A DNA stretch of 64,000 bases from an uncultured Apibacter sp. (GCA_945280365.1 CALYQD010000008.1:1-64000); one strand, 5' to 3'; shown: positions 8,482 through 18,215, counted from the stretch's first letter. Notes: generated from the sequence alone by a model not told the origin. Numbers and translations: made by a program.

Positions 8482-9618
8482 ATGAAACTTGAAACAAAAT
8501 TAGTGCATATCTCTGAACCTGATGAACTTACTGGCGCTATTTCTACTCCTATTTATCAAACTTCTTCGTATGTACAAGAAGCTCCCGATGTTAATAAAGG
8601 ATTTGCCTATACAAGAACAGCCAACCCTACACGTAAAGTAGTGGAACAGGCCATAGCTGATTTAGAGGGAGGAATTGCCGGATTTGCTTTTTCATCAGGA
8701 TTAGCAGCTACAGATTGTGTTTTAAAATTATTAAAACAAGGTGATGAAGTCATCGCTGTAAATGATGTTTATGGAGGTACCTATCGTATTTTAACAACGG
8801 TTTACAATAAATTTGGTATAATCTCAAAATTTATTGATACAACTAACCTTGAAAACGTTAGAAATGCCATCAATAAAAAAACACGTTTCATCTGGCTGGA
8901 AACTCCTACAAATCCTACCTTAAAAATATCGGATATTGAAGAAATTGCTAAAATAGCCAAACAAGCGGGGGCCTTATTAATTGTAGATAATACCTTTTTA
9001 TCGCCTGCTTTGCAACAACCCATTTCTCTTGGTGCTGATATTGTAGTACATAGCGGTACAAAATATCTTTCCGGACATGGAGACGTATTATCGGGATTTG
9101 TCGTTGTAAACGATCAAAATATCGCCGATGAATTAAAGTATTTGCAAAACACTTCCGGTGGCGTGCTATCCCCTTTCGATAGCTGGTTAACTCTACGAGG
9201 CATTCAAACACTTTATCTCCGTTTAGAAAAGCATTCGGAAAATGCGAAAAAAATAGCCGAATATTTACTTACTCATCCTAAGGTAGATAAAGTTTACTAT
9301 CCGGGATTAAAGGATCACCATAATCATGATATAGCCGCAAAACAACAAAAAAACTTCGGAGGAATGGTTTCCTTTAGCTTAAAAGAGGATACCTTAAAAG
9401 CTGCTAAAAGATTTTTAACTCGTACAAAAATATTCCTTTTAGCTGAAAATTTAGGTGATGTCAGAAGTTTGGGAAGTCATCCGGCTACAATGACCCACAA
9501 ATCTACCCCTATAGAAGTACGCAAGGAAACAGGAATTCAAGATTCTCTCATTCGTTTATCGGTAGGTATTGAAAATATAGATGATTTACTTAATGATATT
9601 AAACAAGCATTAGATTAA
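8482..9618 (+). CDS. metB: cystathionine gamma-synthase-type PLP enzyme
   Basis: A cytoplasmic pyridoxal-phosphate enzyme of the Cys/Met metabolism family (378 residues, the usual length). The PLP-binding lysine is K194 in HSGTKYLSGHGDVLSG. The family signatures SGLAATDCVLKLL, DVYGGTYR and ETPTNPTLKISDI are present, and the C-terminus has SLGSHPATMTH. Family members act as cystathionine gamma-synthase, cystathionine lyase or O-acyl-homoserine sulfhydrylase, and sequence alone separates them poorly. A biosynthetic role (sulfur onto an activated homoserine) is favoured because the gene is under a SAM riboswitch and is followed 22 bases later by homoserine dehydrogenase. The symbol is therefore the likely one, not proven. 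Confidence 0.85.
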   Translation: MKLETKLVHISEPDELTGAISTPIYQTSSYVQEAPDVNKGFAYTRTANPTRKVVEQAIADLEGGIAGFAFSSGLAATDCVLKLLKQGDEVIAVNDVYGGTYRILTTVYNKFGIISKFIDTTNLENVRNAINKKTRFIWLETPTNPTLKISDIEEIAKIAKQAGALLIVDNTFLSPALQQPISLGADIVVHSGTKYLSGHGDVLSGFVVVNDQNIADELKYLQNTSGGVLSPFDSWLTLRGIQTLYLRLEKHSENAKKIAEYLLTHPKVDKVYYPGLKDHHNHDIAAKQQKNFGGMVSFSLKEDTLKAAKRFLTRTKIFLLAENLGDVRSLGSHPATMTHKSTPIEVRKETGIQDSLIRLSVGIENIDDLLNDIKQALD

Positions 9619-9640
9619 CGAAACTCCCTAATTGAACACT

Positions 9641-10822
9641 ATGGCAAGAAATAAACTTAAATTGGGAATCTTTGGTTTCGGTTGTGTAGGAACCGGATTA
9701 TACAAAGTTTTGGAAGAAGCGGAAAGTGTTGATGCTAATATAAAAAAGATTTGTATAAAGCACCCTGATAAACCCAGATCTATCGATAAAAAATATTTCA
9801 CAACAGATAAAAACGAATTGTTATCGGACCCAGAAATCGGAGTGATCGTTGAATTAATTGATGATGCGGAGGCGGCCTTTGATATTGTTTGCGAAGCGAT
9901 GAAAAATGGTAAAGCTGTGGTATCCGCCAATAAAAAAATGATTGCTGAGCGTTTACCTGAGCTTTTAAAGCTCGAAAAAAAATATCACACTCCCCTCCTC
10001 TATGAAGCCTCTGTATGTGCCAGTATACCTATCATTAGAAATTTAGAAGAATATTACGATAACGACTTACTCACTTCAGTATCAGGAATTTTTAATGGAT
10101 CCACTAATTTTATACTTACCAAAATGATCCATGAAAATATGTCTTACTCTGAAGTTTTAAAAGAAGCTCAAGAGAAAGGATTTGCTGAATCTGATCCTAC
10201 CTTAGACGTTGAAGGTATTGATCCCAAATATAAATTATGTATCATACTTTTTCATGCTTTCGGACTCATCGTCAAGCCTGAGACAGTATTTAATTTTGGA
10301 ATTTCAAGAATTAGCAATTTCGATCTGGAATTTGCGAGACAAAGGAATTTCAGCATAAAACTGATTGCCAAATGCAATAAAAATAATAATGAAATTACCG
10401 GTTTTTGCGCTCCCACTTTCATTGAAAAAGAAAATACATTAGCACATGTAAATTATGAATATAATGGCGTTGTTTTGGAAAGTGCCTTCTCCGAAAAACA
10501 ACTTATGATCGGTAAAGGTGCAGGAGATAAGCCTACCGGCTCCGCTGTACTTTCAGATATATCTGCCTTAACGTACGACTATAGATACGAAAATAAGAAA
10601 TATATACATCTGAACAAGCAATTAAAATTAGTAGATACGAAGATATATAAGGTATATGTAAGATATCATGATAAATTTTCAGGCTTTACTGACTTTGATA
10701 CAATTGAAGAACAATACAGCAGCCCATTAGGAAACTATTTTATAGGATTTATATGCTTACATAAATTAGCTAATTCTTCTTGGATTAAAGATCCGAAAAT
10801 AAACGTAATTTTTTTCAGCTAA
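9641..10822 (+). CDS. hom: homoserine dehydrogenase
   Basis: Reduces aspartate semialdehyde to homoserine with NAD(P)H, feeding methionine and threonine synthesis. The N-terminus has the Rossmann motif GFGCVG (residues 12-17). The catalytic domain has SGIFNGSTNFILTKM and AQEKGFAESDPTLDVEGIDPKYKL, the family signature. At 393 residues it is a stand-alone enzyme, not fused to aspartokinase. The C-terminus is short for the forms that carry an ACT domain, so feedback regulation by that route looks unlikely. I chose the ATG at 9641 over the in-frame TTG at 9632 because MARNKLKLGIFG fits the family start. It is the second gene of the SAM-riboswitch operon, so it is probably repressed by SAM together with the upstream gene. 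Confidence 0.92.
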   Translation: MARNKLKLGIFGFGCVGTGLYKVLEEAESVDANIKKICIKHPDKPRSIDKKYFTTDKNELLSDPEIGVIVELIDDAEAAFDIVCEAMKNGKAVVSANKKMIAERLPELLKLEKKYHTPLLYEASVCASIPIIRNLEEYYDNDLLTSVSGIFNGSTNFILTKMIHENMSYSEVLKEAQEKGFAESDPTLDVEGIDPKYKLCIILFHAFGLIVKPETVFNFGISRISNFDLEFARQRNFSIKLIAKCNKNNNEITGFCAPTFIEKENTLAHVNYEYNGVVLESAFSEKQLMIGKGAGDKPTGSAVLSDISALTYDYRYENKKYIHLNKQLKLVDTKIYKVYVRYHDKFSGFTDFDTIEEQYSSPLGNYFIGFICLHKLANSSWIKDPKINVIFFS

Positions 10823-10865
10823 AATCAATCTTATAGTAGAGAGCACAATTTTTTAGATTAAAATT

Positions 10866-11987
10866 CTAATAAATCTTAATTGCTCTCTCATATAAGTCCT
10901 TATATATGGGAATCACTAGAGAATTATCAAAAAGTAATGCCTGTTGTTCGGCTTGTTCCTTGAAAAGTGAAAGTAAATTTTCATCTTTTAATAGCTTTAT
11001 AGCATTCGAAGCCATCGATTGAACATCGCCAACCGAAGATACAAATCCGGAATAACCATCCTTATTCACTTCAATTATTCCACCAGCATTACTGGAAATA
11101 ACAGGAATACCACATGCCATAGCCTCTAAAGCTGCTAATCCAAAACTTTCTTGTTCAGATGGCAAAAGAAAAAGATCAGCTATACTTAATATGGAGTGAA
11201 CATCTAATATTTTTCCCAATGTTTTTACTTTATCCTCTAATTGGTAGACTTTGGTTAAATGTTCTATAGTTTCCGTTTCAGGGCCTTCTCCTACAATCAA
11301 AAGTTTTGATTTAACTTCTTTTTGTATCAGGTTGAAAATAGACATAACATCATTAATCCGTTTTACTTTTCTTAAATTTGAAACGTGAATAATCAACTTT
11401 TCATCATTTTCTACAAAATTTTTTCTTGCGCAATGGCTGGACACTTTTACCGAATTATCGATGAAATTGGGAATGACTTCAATGTCTTTTTTAATATCAA
11501 ATACTTTATATGTATCTTCTTTCAAACTTTGGGAAACGGAAGTTATATAATCGGATTTATTAATTGAAAATTCAACTCCTGACTTATAAATGGGATGACT
11601 ACCCACTAATGTTATATCCGTACCATGTAAAGTTGTTATTACCGGTAATTTTATACCTTTCTCATGAAGAATTTGTTTAGCAAAATAAGCAGCATAAGCA
11701 TGAGGTATAGCGTAATGCACATGCAATAAATCTAAACCATAGGTTTCTGCAACGTTTACTATAATAGTAGATAATGCTAACGAAAAAGGTTGATATTCAA
11801 ATAATGGATATTGTTTAACGCATACTTGATGAAAATAGATATTAGGCAAGGTAACATCAAGCTTAGCAGGCATACTATAACTTATAAAATGAGCTTCATT
11901 ACCTAAGGCTGCCATTTCCATACCAAGTTGAGTGGCAACAATACCGCTTCCTCCAAAAGTTGGATAACAAACAATTCCTATTTTCAT
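10866..11987 (-). CDS. bshA: N-acetyl-alpha-D-glucosaminyl L-malate synthase (bacillithiol step 1)
   Basis: A GT4-family glycosyltransferase that joins GlcNAc from UDP-GlcNAc to L-malate, the first step of bacillithiol synthesis. The N-terminus MKIGIVCYPTFGGSGIVATQLG is characteristic of BshA. It is followed by LLHVHYAIPHAYAAYFAKQ and TTLHGTDITLVGSHP. The C-terminal domain has the GT4 nucleotide-sugar site PSEQESFGLAALEAMACG and SNAGGIIEV. Its 373 residues are normal for the family. It follows the esterase gene by 9 bases on the same strand and is very probably cotranscribed with it. The other bacillithiol genes (bshB, bshC) are not in this window. Confidence 0.93.
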   Translation of the reverse strand: MKIGIVCYPTFGGSGIVATQLGMEMAALGNEAHFISYSMPAKLDVTLPNIYFHQVCVKQYPLFEYQPFSLALSTIIVNVAETYGLDLLHVHYAIPHAYAAYFAKQILHEKGIKLPVITTLHGTDITLVGSHPIYKSGVEFSINKSDYITSVSQSLKEDTYKVFDIKKDIEVIPNFIDNSVKVSSHCARKNFVENDEKLIIHVSNLRKVKRINDVMSIFNLIQKEVKSKLLIVGEGPETETIEHLTKVYQLEDKVKTLGKILDVHSILSIADLFLLPSEQESFGLAALEAMACGIPVISSNAGGIIEVNKDGYSGFVSSVGDVQSMASNAIKLLKDENLLSLFKEQAEQQALLFDNSLVIPIYKDLYERAIKIY

Positions 11988-11996
11988 CGTATTATA

Positions 11997-12626
11997 TTAT
12001 TGTAAAAAATTTAAAAGATCATAATAATTTTCAGAATTTATGCCATGACCTTCATTATATTCATGATATTCGTAATCTAAATCTAATTCTTCGCAAATGG
12101 ATTTAAATTGTCGAGACCATACTATTGGAATAATAGGGTCTTCTTTTCCGTGTGAAAAGAAAAATTCCAATTGCGAAAAATCATCACCCATATTGACATC
12201 TTTTAGTAATTCTGGGTCTGGATATCCACTTAAACAAGCAACTTTTTTAAACTTTTCAGGACAATGCAAAGCCAATGAAAATGAAAGAATAGCTCCTTGA
12301 CTGAATCCTAATAAGGTTATCGAGGTATCATCAAAGGAATATTTATTCTTGATTTGATCCAGAAACTTCATGATAATCTGTTGTGCTTCAATTGCTTGTT
12401 CGGAGTTGATCATTTTAGCTCCGGATGTAAAATCTAAATCATACCAAGCATAACCGCCCGTGTTTATTTCCCTTATGGCTCGCAAACTTATTACATAAGC
12501 GTCATCTGGTAATTCTTCTGCAAAGCTGAACAAATCTTGCTCATTACTTCCATATCCATGTAGCAAAAGTATTAATGATGGCGATTCTGTAGCCGACTTC
12601 GGTTCTCTAAGTAAATAATGGACCAT
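11997..12626 (-). CDS. phospholipase/carboxylesterase-family alpha/beta hydrolase
   Basis: A cytosolic serine hydrolase of 209 residues, close to the ~220 of the carboxylesterase/phospholipase family. The oxyanion region is LLLHGYGSNEQDLFSFAEELP. The nucleophile is S109 in GFSQGA, with probable partners D163 (KEDPIIPIVW) and H194 (NEGHGINSE), giving a complete triad. The segment GGYAWYDLDFTSG is also typical. Substrates in this family range from short acyl esters to lysophospholipids and cannot be fixed here. It lies directly upstream of bshA in a two-gene unit, so a shared promoter is likely. There is no signal peptide. Confidence 0.87.
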   Translation of the reverse strand: MVHYLLREPKSATESPSLILLLHGYGSNEQDLFSFAEELPDDAYVISLRAIREINTGGYAWYDLDFTSGAKMINSEQAIEAQQIIMKFLDQIKNKYSFDDTSITLLGFSQGAILSFSLALHCPEKFKKVACLSGYPDPELLKDVNMGDDFSQLEFFFSHGKEDPIIPIVWSRQFKSICEELDLDYEYHEYNEGHGINSENYYDLLNFLQ

Positions 12627-12647
12627 TTTCTTTTTAATTTCTTAAAA

Positions 12648-12655
12648 CAAAGATA
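12648..12655 (-). promoter_or_regulatory. -7 box of the esterase-bshA unit
   Basis: On the minus strand this reads TATCTTTG, an exact TAnnTTTG, 21 bases before the ATG at 12626. The -33 element is not distinct. Confidence 0.5.
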
Positions 12656-12730
12656 CTCTTTTTTAAAAAAATCTTTTGGTATATTTCCTTTATACCTTTT
12701 TTAACTTTATAAGTGCAAATATCACAAATA

Positions 12731-12760
12731 TGAATACTCTAAAAAGCAAGTATTCATTTT
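12731..12760. repeat. hairpin between pcm and the esterase gene
   Basis: TGAATACT (12731-12738) and AGTATTCA (12749-12756) form an 8-bp inverted repeat with a 10-base loop, about 110 bases downstream of the pcm stop. There is no real U-tract on the minus strand, so a terminator role for pcm is only possible. The rest of the gap is AT-rich with nothing recognised. Confidence 0.3.
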
Positions 12761-12868
12761 ATAAAACACTAAAAACCAAATATTTATATTATATAAGATT
12801 ATTTTTAAAGTACAACGAATTCATTTTATAATTTTAAGATTATAAACAAATTTACTTCATTAGAATTA

Positions 12869-13519
12869 TTATTCTATAACCCGATTTTCTAACATCGGTA
12901 CAAATTGATAATCTCCAAATTCCATGGTTTCAAAGGTATTTTCATCTAATTTAAGCACCGTATACATTTTTTGTTCTTTTTCACCAATAGGAATAACCAT
13001 CACTCCTCCAATAGTTAGTTGCTCCAATAATTTTTTAGGCATGGTAGGTACTCCTGCTGTTATAATAATTTTATCAAAAGGAGCAAAGGAAGGTAATCCT
13101 AAATATCCATCTCCAAAAATCTGATGTTTGGGTAAGAAATTTATTTTCCTCAATATTTTCTTTGAAAAATCAAATAATTCTTTTTGTCTCTCTATAGTAT
13201 AAACTTGAGCGCCTAAAGCTACTAAAACAGCGGTTTGATATCCTGAACCGGTACCGATTTCTAACACTTTTTCTCCTTTCTGAATATGTAATAATTGGGT
13301 TTGAAACGCTACGGTATAAGGATGAGAAATGGTTTGATTTGACAATATAGGAAAAGCACGGTCTTCATAAGCTAAATCCTCGAATATTGAATCAATAAAT
13401 AAATGACGAGGTATTTTATTAAGAGCATTTAATACGATCTCATCAGTTATACCTTTTTGTTTAAGTAAATTAATTAATTTATTTCTCTTTCCTTTATGTT
13501 TTAATGTATCCTCTTTCAT
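12869..13519 (-). CDS. pcm: protein-L-isoaspartate O-methyltransferase
   Basis: Methylates L-isoaspartyl residues in damaged proteins using SAM, allowing their repair. The 216 residues carry the family's N-terminal substrate segment (IPRHLFIDSIFEDLAYEDRAFPI, then NQTISHPYTVAFQTQLL). SAM motif I is VLEIGTGSGYQTAVL at about 84-98, and the motif FDKIIITAGVPTMPKKLLEQL follows. There is no signal peptide, so it is cytosolic. It stands between the DMT transporter and the esterase-bshA unit on the same strand, separated from both by more than 100 bases, so it probably has its own promoter. The identification is firm from these motifs. Confidence 0.93.
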   Translation of the reverse strand: MKEDTLKHKGKRNKLINLLKQKGITDEIVLNALNKIPRHLFIDSIFEDLAYEDRAFPILSNQTISHPYTVAFQTQLLHIQKGEKVLEIGTGSGYQTAVLVALGAQVYTIERQKELFDFSKKILRKINFLPKHQIFGDGYLGLPSFAPFDKIIITAGVPTMPKKLLEQLTIGGVMVIPIGEKEQKMYTVLKLDENTFETMEFGDYQFVPMLENRVIE

Positions 13520-13600
13520 TGTTTTGCAAGTTATTTAAAATATAAATGGAAAACAATACTCATAGCAGATGATAAGCATGTATTTTATGATTAGATAACT

Positions 13601-13631
13601 TTTTTCATGACACTTCTCGTGTCATAAAAAA
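13601..13631. repeat. inverted repeat upstream of pcm / after the DMT transporter
   Basis: ATGACAC (13607-13613) pairs with GTGTCAT (13619-13625) across 5 bases. Flanking T and A runs can lengthen the stem. On the minus strand it lies ~35 bases after the DMT transporter stop and ~90 bases before the pcm start. It lacks a proper U-tract after the stem on either strand, so it could be a weak terminator or a protein-binding operator. Confidence 0.45.
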
Positions 13632-13660
13632 TTGCTTGTTTTTATCTTATAGTTATTTTT

Positions 13661-14575
13661 TTACTTCTTAGATCGTTTAGGAAGGATAAAAGTTAAATTT
13701 AATAAAACAATAGATATTAAAATAAGTACTATACCCAACCATTGTAAAAAAGTTACTTTTTCATTAAGAACAAATTTTGCCATCATAACAGATACCGGCA
13801 ATTCCATAGAAGCGATAATGCTCCCTACCCCTATACCAACAACAGGCATTCCTTTAGTAAATAAAAAAGGAGGCAAAATGGTACCGAAAATAGCTAAAAT
13901 AATACCCCATTTATAAAATATTGAAAAATGAAAAGGTTGGGTAATGAGAACATGTGCCCAAATTATCGTAACCATAAGGGTTGCCCCAACCAATAAATAT
14001 ACGGATCGCAAGGTAGGCGGCATATTTAACGCTATTTTATTAGATGAAAACATGGAAAAGGTATAAGATACCGCTGCCAATATTCCAAATAGCACTCCAT
14101 TAAAATTTAAATGTAATTGTGATTCATTGATTAGGTTGGTGGCTAATAAGGTACCGAGAAGAATAAATATAATGGCTATAATTTCAACTACTGAAGGTTT
14201 TTTCTTGTTAACTATAAAATCGACTAATGCTCCCATCCAAACAGCTTGCATCAGCAAAACAATACATATAGATACTGGAATTCCATAGTGCACTGCCAAA
14301 TAATAAAAAGTACTGGTTAATCCAAAAGATGTACCGCATAAAATTAAATAAATTTTATCTTTAGAAGTATATTTTTTTTCTTTATTTTCATTTTTATTTT
14401 TGCTAAAACAATGAAGTATAAGAAGTCCTAAAAGCCCCAAAACAGCTTGAGAAAAAGTAACTTCAGCGGTAGTATACCCATCGTTATAGGATAAACGGAC
14501 AAAAGTTGCTAATACACCGTAAGAAGCCGCTGCAAAAGCTACTAAAAATAACGATTTTAAGTAGTTTACGTTCAT
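13661..14575 (-). CDS. EamA/DMT-superfamily transporter
   Basis: An inner-membrane protein of 304 residues with about ten hydrophobic segments, arranged as two EamA repeats (residues ~7-140 and ~150-295). Characteristic pieces are AAASYGVLATFVRLSYNDG at the N-terminus, GTSFGLTSTFYYLAVHYG in the first repeat and GVLFGILAAVSYTFSMFSSNKIAL at the start of the second. The C-terminal tail is basic (LPKRSKK). Drug/metabolite transporters of this kind move small metabolites, amino acids or cations. The substrate cannot be told from sequence or from the neighbours (rpsL operon divergent on one side, pcm on the other). Confidence 0.85.
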   Translation of the reverse strand: MNVNYLKSLFLVAFAAASYGVLATFVRLSYNDGYTTAEVTFSQAVLGLLGLLILHCFSKNKNENKEKKYTSKDKIYLILCGTSFGLTSTFYYLAVHYGIPVSICIVLLMQAVWMGALVDFIVNKKKPSVVEIIAIIFILLGTLLATNLINESQLHLNFNGVLFGILAAVSYTFSMFSSNKIALNMPPTLRSVYLLVGATLMVTIIWAHVLITQPFHFSIFYKWGIILAIFGTILPPFLFTKGMPVVGIGVGSIIASMELPVSVMMAKFVLNEKVTFLQWLGIVLILISIVLLNLTFILPKRSKK

Positions 14576-14752
14576 TTACTTGATTTTTTTACTATTTATG
14601 CAGGCTCAAAGTTAAAAACTTAAATTTAGATACTTGTTGAAAAACTAATGAATCGAATCAATTTTTTAAATATTTGTTAATAAATTGATAGTTTTACCTT
14701 TAAATTTGCAAATACATAATAATAGTAATCCCTACATTATGAGCGCATTATT

Positions 14753-14784
14753 TTTGTATTTATAAATAAAAAAGACTATATTTG
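14753..14784 (+). promoter_or_regulatory. promoter of the str operon
   Basis: A -33 TTTG (14753-14756) and a -7 TATATTTG (14777-14784) are separated by 20 bases, both exact matches to the Bacteroidota consensus. The leader to the rpsL ATG would be only ~22 bases. Confidence 0.75.
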
Positions 14785-14811
14785 CAAACTTTAAAAAATA
14801 AAAGAGCATAA

Positions 14812-15192
14812 ATGCCAACTATTCAACAATTAGTAAGAAAAGGAAGAGCCACACTTACCAAGAAGAGTAAATCGGCTGCTTTAGATTCTTGTCCACAAAG
14901 ACGTGGAGTATGTACTCGTGTATATACCACTACACCTAAGAAACCGAATTCAGCACTTAGAAAAGTAGCCAGAGTTCGTTTAACTAACGGTAAAGAGGTA
15001 AATGCCTACATCCCGGGAGAAGGACATAATCTGCAAGAGCACTCGATAGTATTGGTGAGAGGCGGAAGGGTAAAAGATTTACCGGGAGTTCGTTATCACA
15101 TTGTCAGAGGTGCTTTAGACACAGCTGGTGTACAAGGACGTTTACAAAGAAGAAGTAAATACGGAGCTAAACGACCAAAAGAGAAAAAATAG
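14812..15192 (+). CDS. rpsL: 30S ribosomal protein S12
   Basis: A 126-residue ribosomal protein of the decoding centre, first gene of the str operon. The sequence is canonical: [12 protein letters not shown] at the N-terminus, [20 protein letters not shown], and [17 protein letters not shown]. Lys43 and Lys88, where streptomycin-resistance substitutions usually occur, are both the wild-type lysine. The basic C-terminal tail ends RPKEKK. rpsG follows after 24 bases and shares the promoter at 14753-14784. Certain. Confidence 0.98.
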   Translation: MPTIQQLVRKGRATLTKKSKSAALDSCPQRRGVCTRVYTTTPKKPNSALRKVARVRLTNGKEVNAYIPGEGHNLQEHSIVLVRGGRVKDLPGVRYHIVRGALDTAGVQGRLQRRSKYGAKRPKEKK

Positions 15193-15216
15193 TATTAACG
15201 AAATTATTCAGGTAAA

Positions 15217-15693
15217 ATGAGAAAAACGAAAGCAAAAAAACGTCCGCTTTTACCAGATCCTAAGTTTAACGATCAATTAGTAACACGTTTCGTTAACAAC
15301 TTAATGAAAGACGGTAAAAAGAGTATAGCTTTTAAAATTTTTTACGATGCATTGGATATCGTAGAAACTAAAAAAGAAAATCAGGAAAAAACATCTCTGG
15401 AAATTTGGAAAGATGCTTTAGAAAACGTAATGCCTCACGTTGAAGTACGTAGCAGAAGAGTTGGAGGAGCTAACTTTCAAATCCCAATGCCTATTCGTCC
15501 GGATAGAAAAATTTCTATGGCGATGAAATGGTTAATTAAATATTCAAGAGATAGAAATGAAAAGTCCATGTCTCAAAAGTTAGCAGCTGAAATTATCGCC
15601 GCTGCAAAAGAGGAAGGTGCTGCAGTTAAAAAGAAAACCGATACGCATCGTATGGCTGAAGCTAATAAAGCATTCTCACATTTCAAATTCTAA
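15217..15693 (+). CDS. rpsG: 30S ribosomal protein S7
   Basis: A primary 16S rRNA-binding protein that nucleates the 30S head. The 158-residue sequence starts [17 protein letters not shown] and contains the signature [36 protein letters not shown] and [19 protein letters not shown]. It lies between rpsL and fusA, with fusA starting 7 bases after its stop, so tight cotranscription is expected. Confidence 0.98.
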   Translation: MRKTKAKKRPLLPDPKFNDQLVTRFVNNLMKDGKKSIAFKIFYDALDIVETKKENQEKTSLEIWKDALENVMPHVEVRSRRVGGANFQIPMPIRPDRKISMAMKWLIKYSRDRNEKSMSQKLAAEIIAAAKEEGAAVKKKTDTHRMAEANKAFSHFKF

Positions 15694-15700
15694 AGAAAAT

Positions 15701-17830
15701 ATGTCTAGAGATTTAAAATACACACGTAATATAGGTATTGCTGCTCATATTGATGCAGGAAAGACAACTACAACGGAAAGAATTTTATTTTACACCGGAG
15801 TAAACCATAAAATTGGAGAAGTTCACGATGGAGCTTCAACGATGGACTGGATGGTTCAAGAAGCAGAAAGAGGAATCACTATTACCTCTGCTGCCACTAC
15901 TTGTAATTGGAATTTCCCATTAACTGATGATGGCAAAAAATTACCAGATACTCAATCTTATCATTTTAATATCATCGATACTCCGGGACACGTTGACTTT
16001 ACTGTTGAAGTGAACCGTTCTTTGAGAGTATTAGATGGATTAGTTTTCTTATTTAGTGCAGTAGACGGAGTAGAACCTCAATCTGAAACTAACTGGAGAC
16101 TTGCAGACAATTACAAAGTTCCAAGAATGGGATTTGTAAACAAAATGGACAGGCAAGGTTCAGACTTTCTTAATGTATGTCGTCAGGTAAAAGAAATGTT
16201 AGGATCCAATGCTGTTCCTATCGTATTACCTATCGGATCAGAAGAAGATTTTAAAGGGGTAGTTGATTTGGTGAAAAACCGAGCAATTATATGGCATAAC
16301 GAAAACTTCGGATCAACTTTTGATATCGTAGATATACCTGAAGATATGAAAGACGAAGTATTGGAATATCGTCAAAATCTAATCGAAGCAGTAGCTGAAT
16401 ATGATGAAACTTTAATGGAAAAATTCTTTGAAGATCCAGATTCGATCTCTGAAGAAGAAATCCACGAAGCACTTCGTAAAGCAACTATAGATATCAGCAT
16501 TATACCTATGGTTTGTGGTTCCTCTTTTAAAAATAAAGGGGTTCAATTCATGCTAGATGCTGTTTGTCGTTATCTTCCTTCTCCATTAGATAAAGAAGCT
16601 ATTGAAGGTACAGATCCTAAAACTGATGAACCTATCGCTAGAAAACCTGATGCAAAAGAACCTTTCTCTGCACTAGCATTTAAAATTGCTACCGATCCAT
16701 ATGTAGGTCGATTAGCATTCTTTAGAGCCTATTCAGGACACTTAGATGCCGGTTCTTATGTGTTAAACACTCGATCTGGAGATAAAGAAAGAATTTCTCG
16801 TATCTATCAGATGCATGCCAATAAACAAAACCCTATCGAATATATCGAAGCTGGAGATATTGGTGCAGCTGTTGGATTTAAAGATATTAAAACCGGAGAT
16901 ACGCTTTGTGATGAAAAATCTCCAATTATATTGGAAAGTATGGTATTCCCTGATCCAGTTATCGGTATCGCTGTAGAACCTAAAACTAAAGCAGATGTTG
17001 ATAAATTAGGTATGGCTTTATCTAAGCTAGCTGAAGAAGATCCGACTTTTCAGGTAAAAACTGATGAAGCTTCCGGACAAACTGTAATTTCAGGAATGGG
17101 AGAGCTTCACCTAGACATCATTGTAGACCGTTTAAGAAGAGAATTTAAAGTTGAAGTAAATCAAGGTCAACCTCAGGTTGAGTATAAAGAAGCTTTAATG
17201 GGTACTGCAGATCACAGAGAAGTTTACAAAAAACAAACCGGTGGTCGTGGTAAATTTGCTGACATTGTATTTCAAATTGGGCCAGCTGATGAAGGTAAAA
17301 CCGGATTGGAATTTGTAAACGAAATCAAAGGTGGTAATATTCCTAGAGAATTTATACCTTCTGTTGAAAAAGGTTTCAAAGAAGCCATGAAAAACGGACC
17401 ATTAGCCGGATATGAAATTGATGGTATGAAAATAACGTTGAAAGACGGTTCTTACCATGCAGTAGACTCTGACCAGTTATCTTTCGAATTGGCAGCTAAA
17501 CTTGGATTCAAAGAAGCAGCTAAGAAAGCTAAACCGGTTATTATGGAGCCTATCATGAAGTTAGAAGTACTTACTCCTGAAGAATACATGGGAGACATTG
17601 TTGGGGACTTAAATCGTCGTAGAGCTACAGTAAGTGGAATGGATGACAGAAATAATGCTAAAGTAATTAAAGCATTTGTCCCATTATCTGAAATGTTCGG
17701 ATACGTGACCTCTTTAAGAACCTTATCTTCCGGACGTGCTACCTCAACTATGGAATTTAACCACTATGAAGCAGCTCCTCAGAATATAGCTGACGATGTA
17801 ATTGCTAAAGCTAAGGGTACAAACGTTTAA
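15701..17830 (+). CDS. fusA: elongation factor G
   Basis: The translocation GTPase of protein synthesis, 709 residues. G1 is [19 protein letters not shown] near residue 20, G3 is DTPGHVDFT, and G4 is NKMDRQGSD. The central [12 protein letters not shown] and the C-terminal [16 protein letters not shown] region are typical of EF-G. I start at the ATG at 15701 ([16 protein letters not shown]); the longer frame from 15617 would overlap rpsG and adds no conserved sequence. Third gene of the str operon, followed 11 bases later by rpsJ. Confidence 0.98.
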   Translation: MSRDLKYTRNIGIAAHIDAGKTTTTERILFYTGVNHKIGEVHDGASTMDWMVQEAERGITITSAATTCNWNFPLTDDGKKLPDTQSYHFNIIDTPGHVDFTVEVNRSLRVLDGLVFLFSAVDGVEPQSETNWRLADNYKVPRMGFVNKMDRQGSDFLNVCRQVKEMLGSNAVPIVLPIGSEEDFKGVVDLVKNRAIIWHNENFGSTFDIVDIPEDMKDEVLEYRQNLIEAVAEYDETLMEKFFEDPDSISEEEIHEALRKATIDISIIPMVCGSSFKNKGVQFMLDAVCRYLPSPLDKEAIEGTDPKTDEPIARKPDAKEPFSALAFKIATDPYVGRLAFFRAYSGHLDAGSYVLNTRSGDKERISRIYQMHANKQNPIEYIEAGDIGAAVGFKDIKTGDTLCDEKSPIILESMVFPDPVIGIAVEPKTKADVDKLGMALSKLAEEDPTFQVKTDEASGQTVISGMGELHLDIIVDRLRREFKVEVNQGQPQVEYKEALMGTADHREVYKKQTGGRGKFADIVFQIGPADEGKTGLEFVNEIKGGNIPREFIPSVEKGFKEAMKNGPLAGYEIDGMKITLKDGSYHAVDSDQLSFELAAKLGFKEAAKKAKPVIMEPIMKLEVLTPEEYMGDIVGDLNRRRATVSGMDDRNNAKVIKAFVPLSEMFGYVTSLRTLSSGRATSTMEFNHYEAAPQNIADDVIAKAKGTNV

Positions 17831-17841
17831 TTAAAAAAACA

Positions 17842-18147
17842 ATGAGTCAAAAAATAAGAATAAAACTTAAATCTTACGATTATAATTTGGTTGACAAGTC
17901 TGCTGAAAAAATCGTAAAAACCGTGAAAGCAACCGGTGCTGTAGTTAATGGACCTATTCCATTACCTACTCATAAAAGAATTTTTACTGTATTGCGATCT
18001 CCACACGTTAACAAAAAATCTCGCGAACAATTCCAATTAAATTCTCACAAAAGATTAATGGATATTTATAGTTCTTCTTCTAAAACCGTTGATGCTTTAA
18101 TGAAATTAGAGCTTCCAAGTGGTGTAGAGGTAGAGATTAAAGTATAA
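17842..18147 (+). CDS. rpsJ: 30S ribosomal protein S10
   Basis: A 101-residue ribosomal protein also known for transcription antitermination with NusB. It contains [21 protein letters not shown] near the N-terminus and [28 protein letters not shown], both family hallmarks. It is the last gene of the str operon here: a strong terminator follows within 30 bases, and no rplC comes next. In many bacteria, including many Bacteroidota, rpsJ leads straight into the S10 operon. Confidence 0.98.
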   Translation: MSQKIRIKLKSYDYNLVDKSAEKIVKTVKATGAVVNGPIPLPTHKRIFTVLRSPHVNKKSREQFQLNSHKRLMDIYSSSSKTVDALMKLELPSGVEVEIKV

Positions 18148-18172
18148 GTTTATAATTTACTTACATTATACT

Positions 18173-18215
18173 AAAAAAACCTTCTGAATAATGAATTCAG
18201 AAGGTTTTTTATTTT
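18173..18215 (+). terminator. intrinsic terminator of the str operon
   Basis: A long perfect stem AAAAAACCTTCTGAAT / ATTCAGAAGGTTTTTT (18174-18189 with 18195-18210) with a 5-base loop and a run of T. It begins 26 bases after rpsJ and closes the operon. Confidence 0.92.

Noticed and set aside
15617..15700. Extended fusA start inside rpsG
   Set aside because: The extra 28 residues are the out-of-frame translation of the rpsG 3' end; EF-G starts at 15701.
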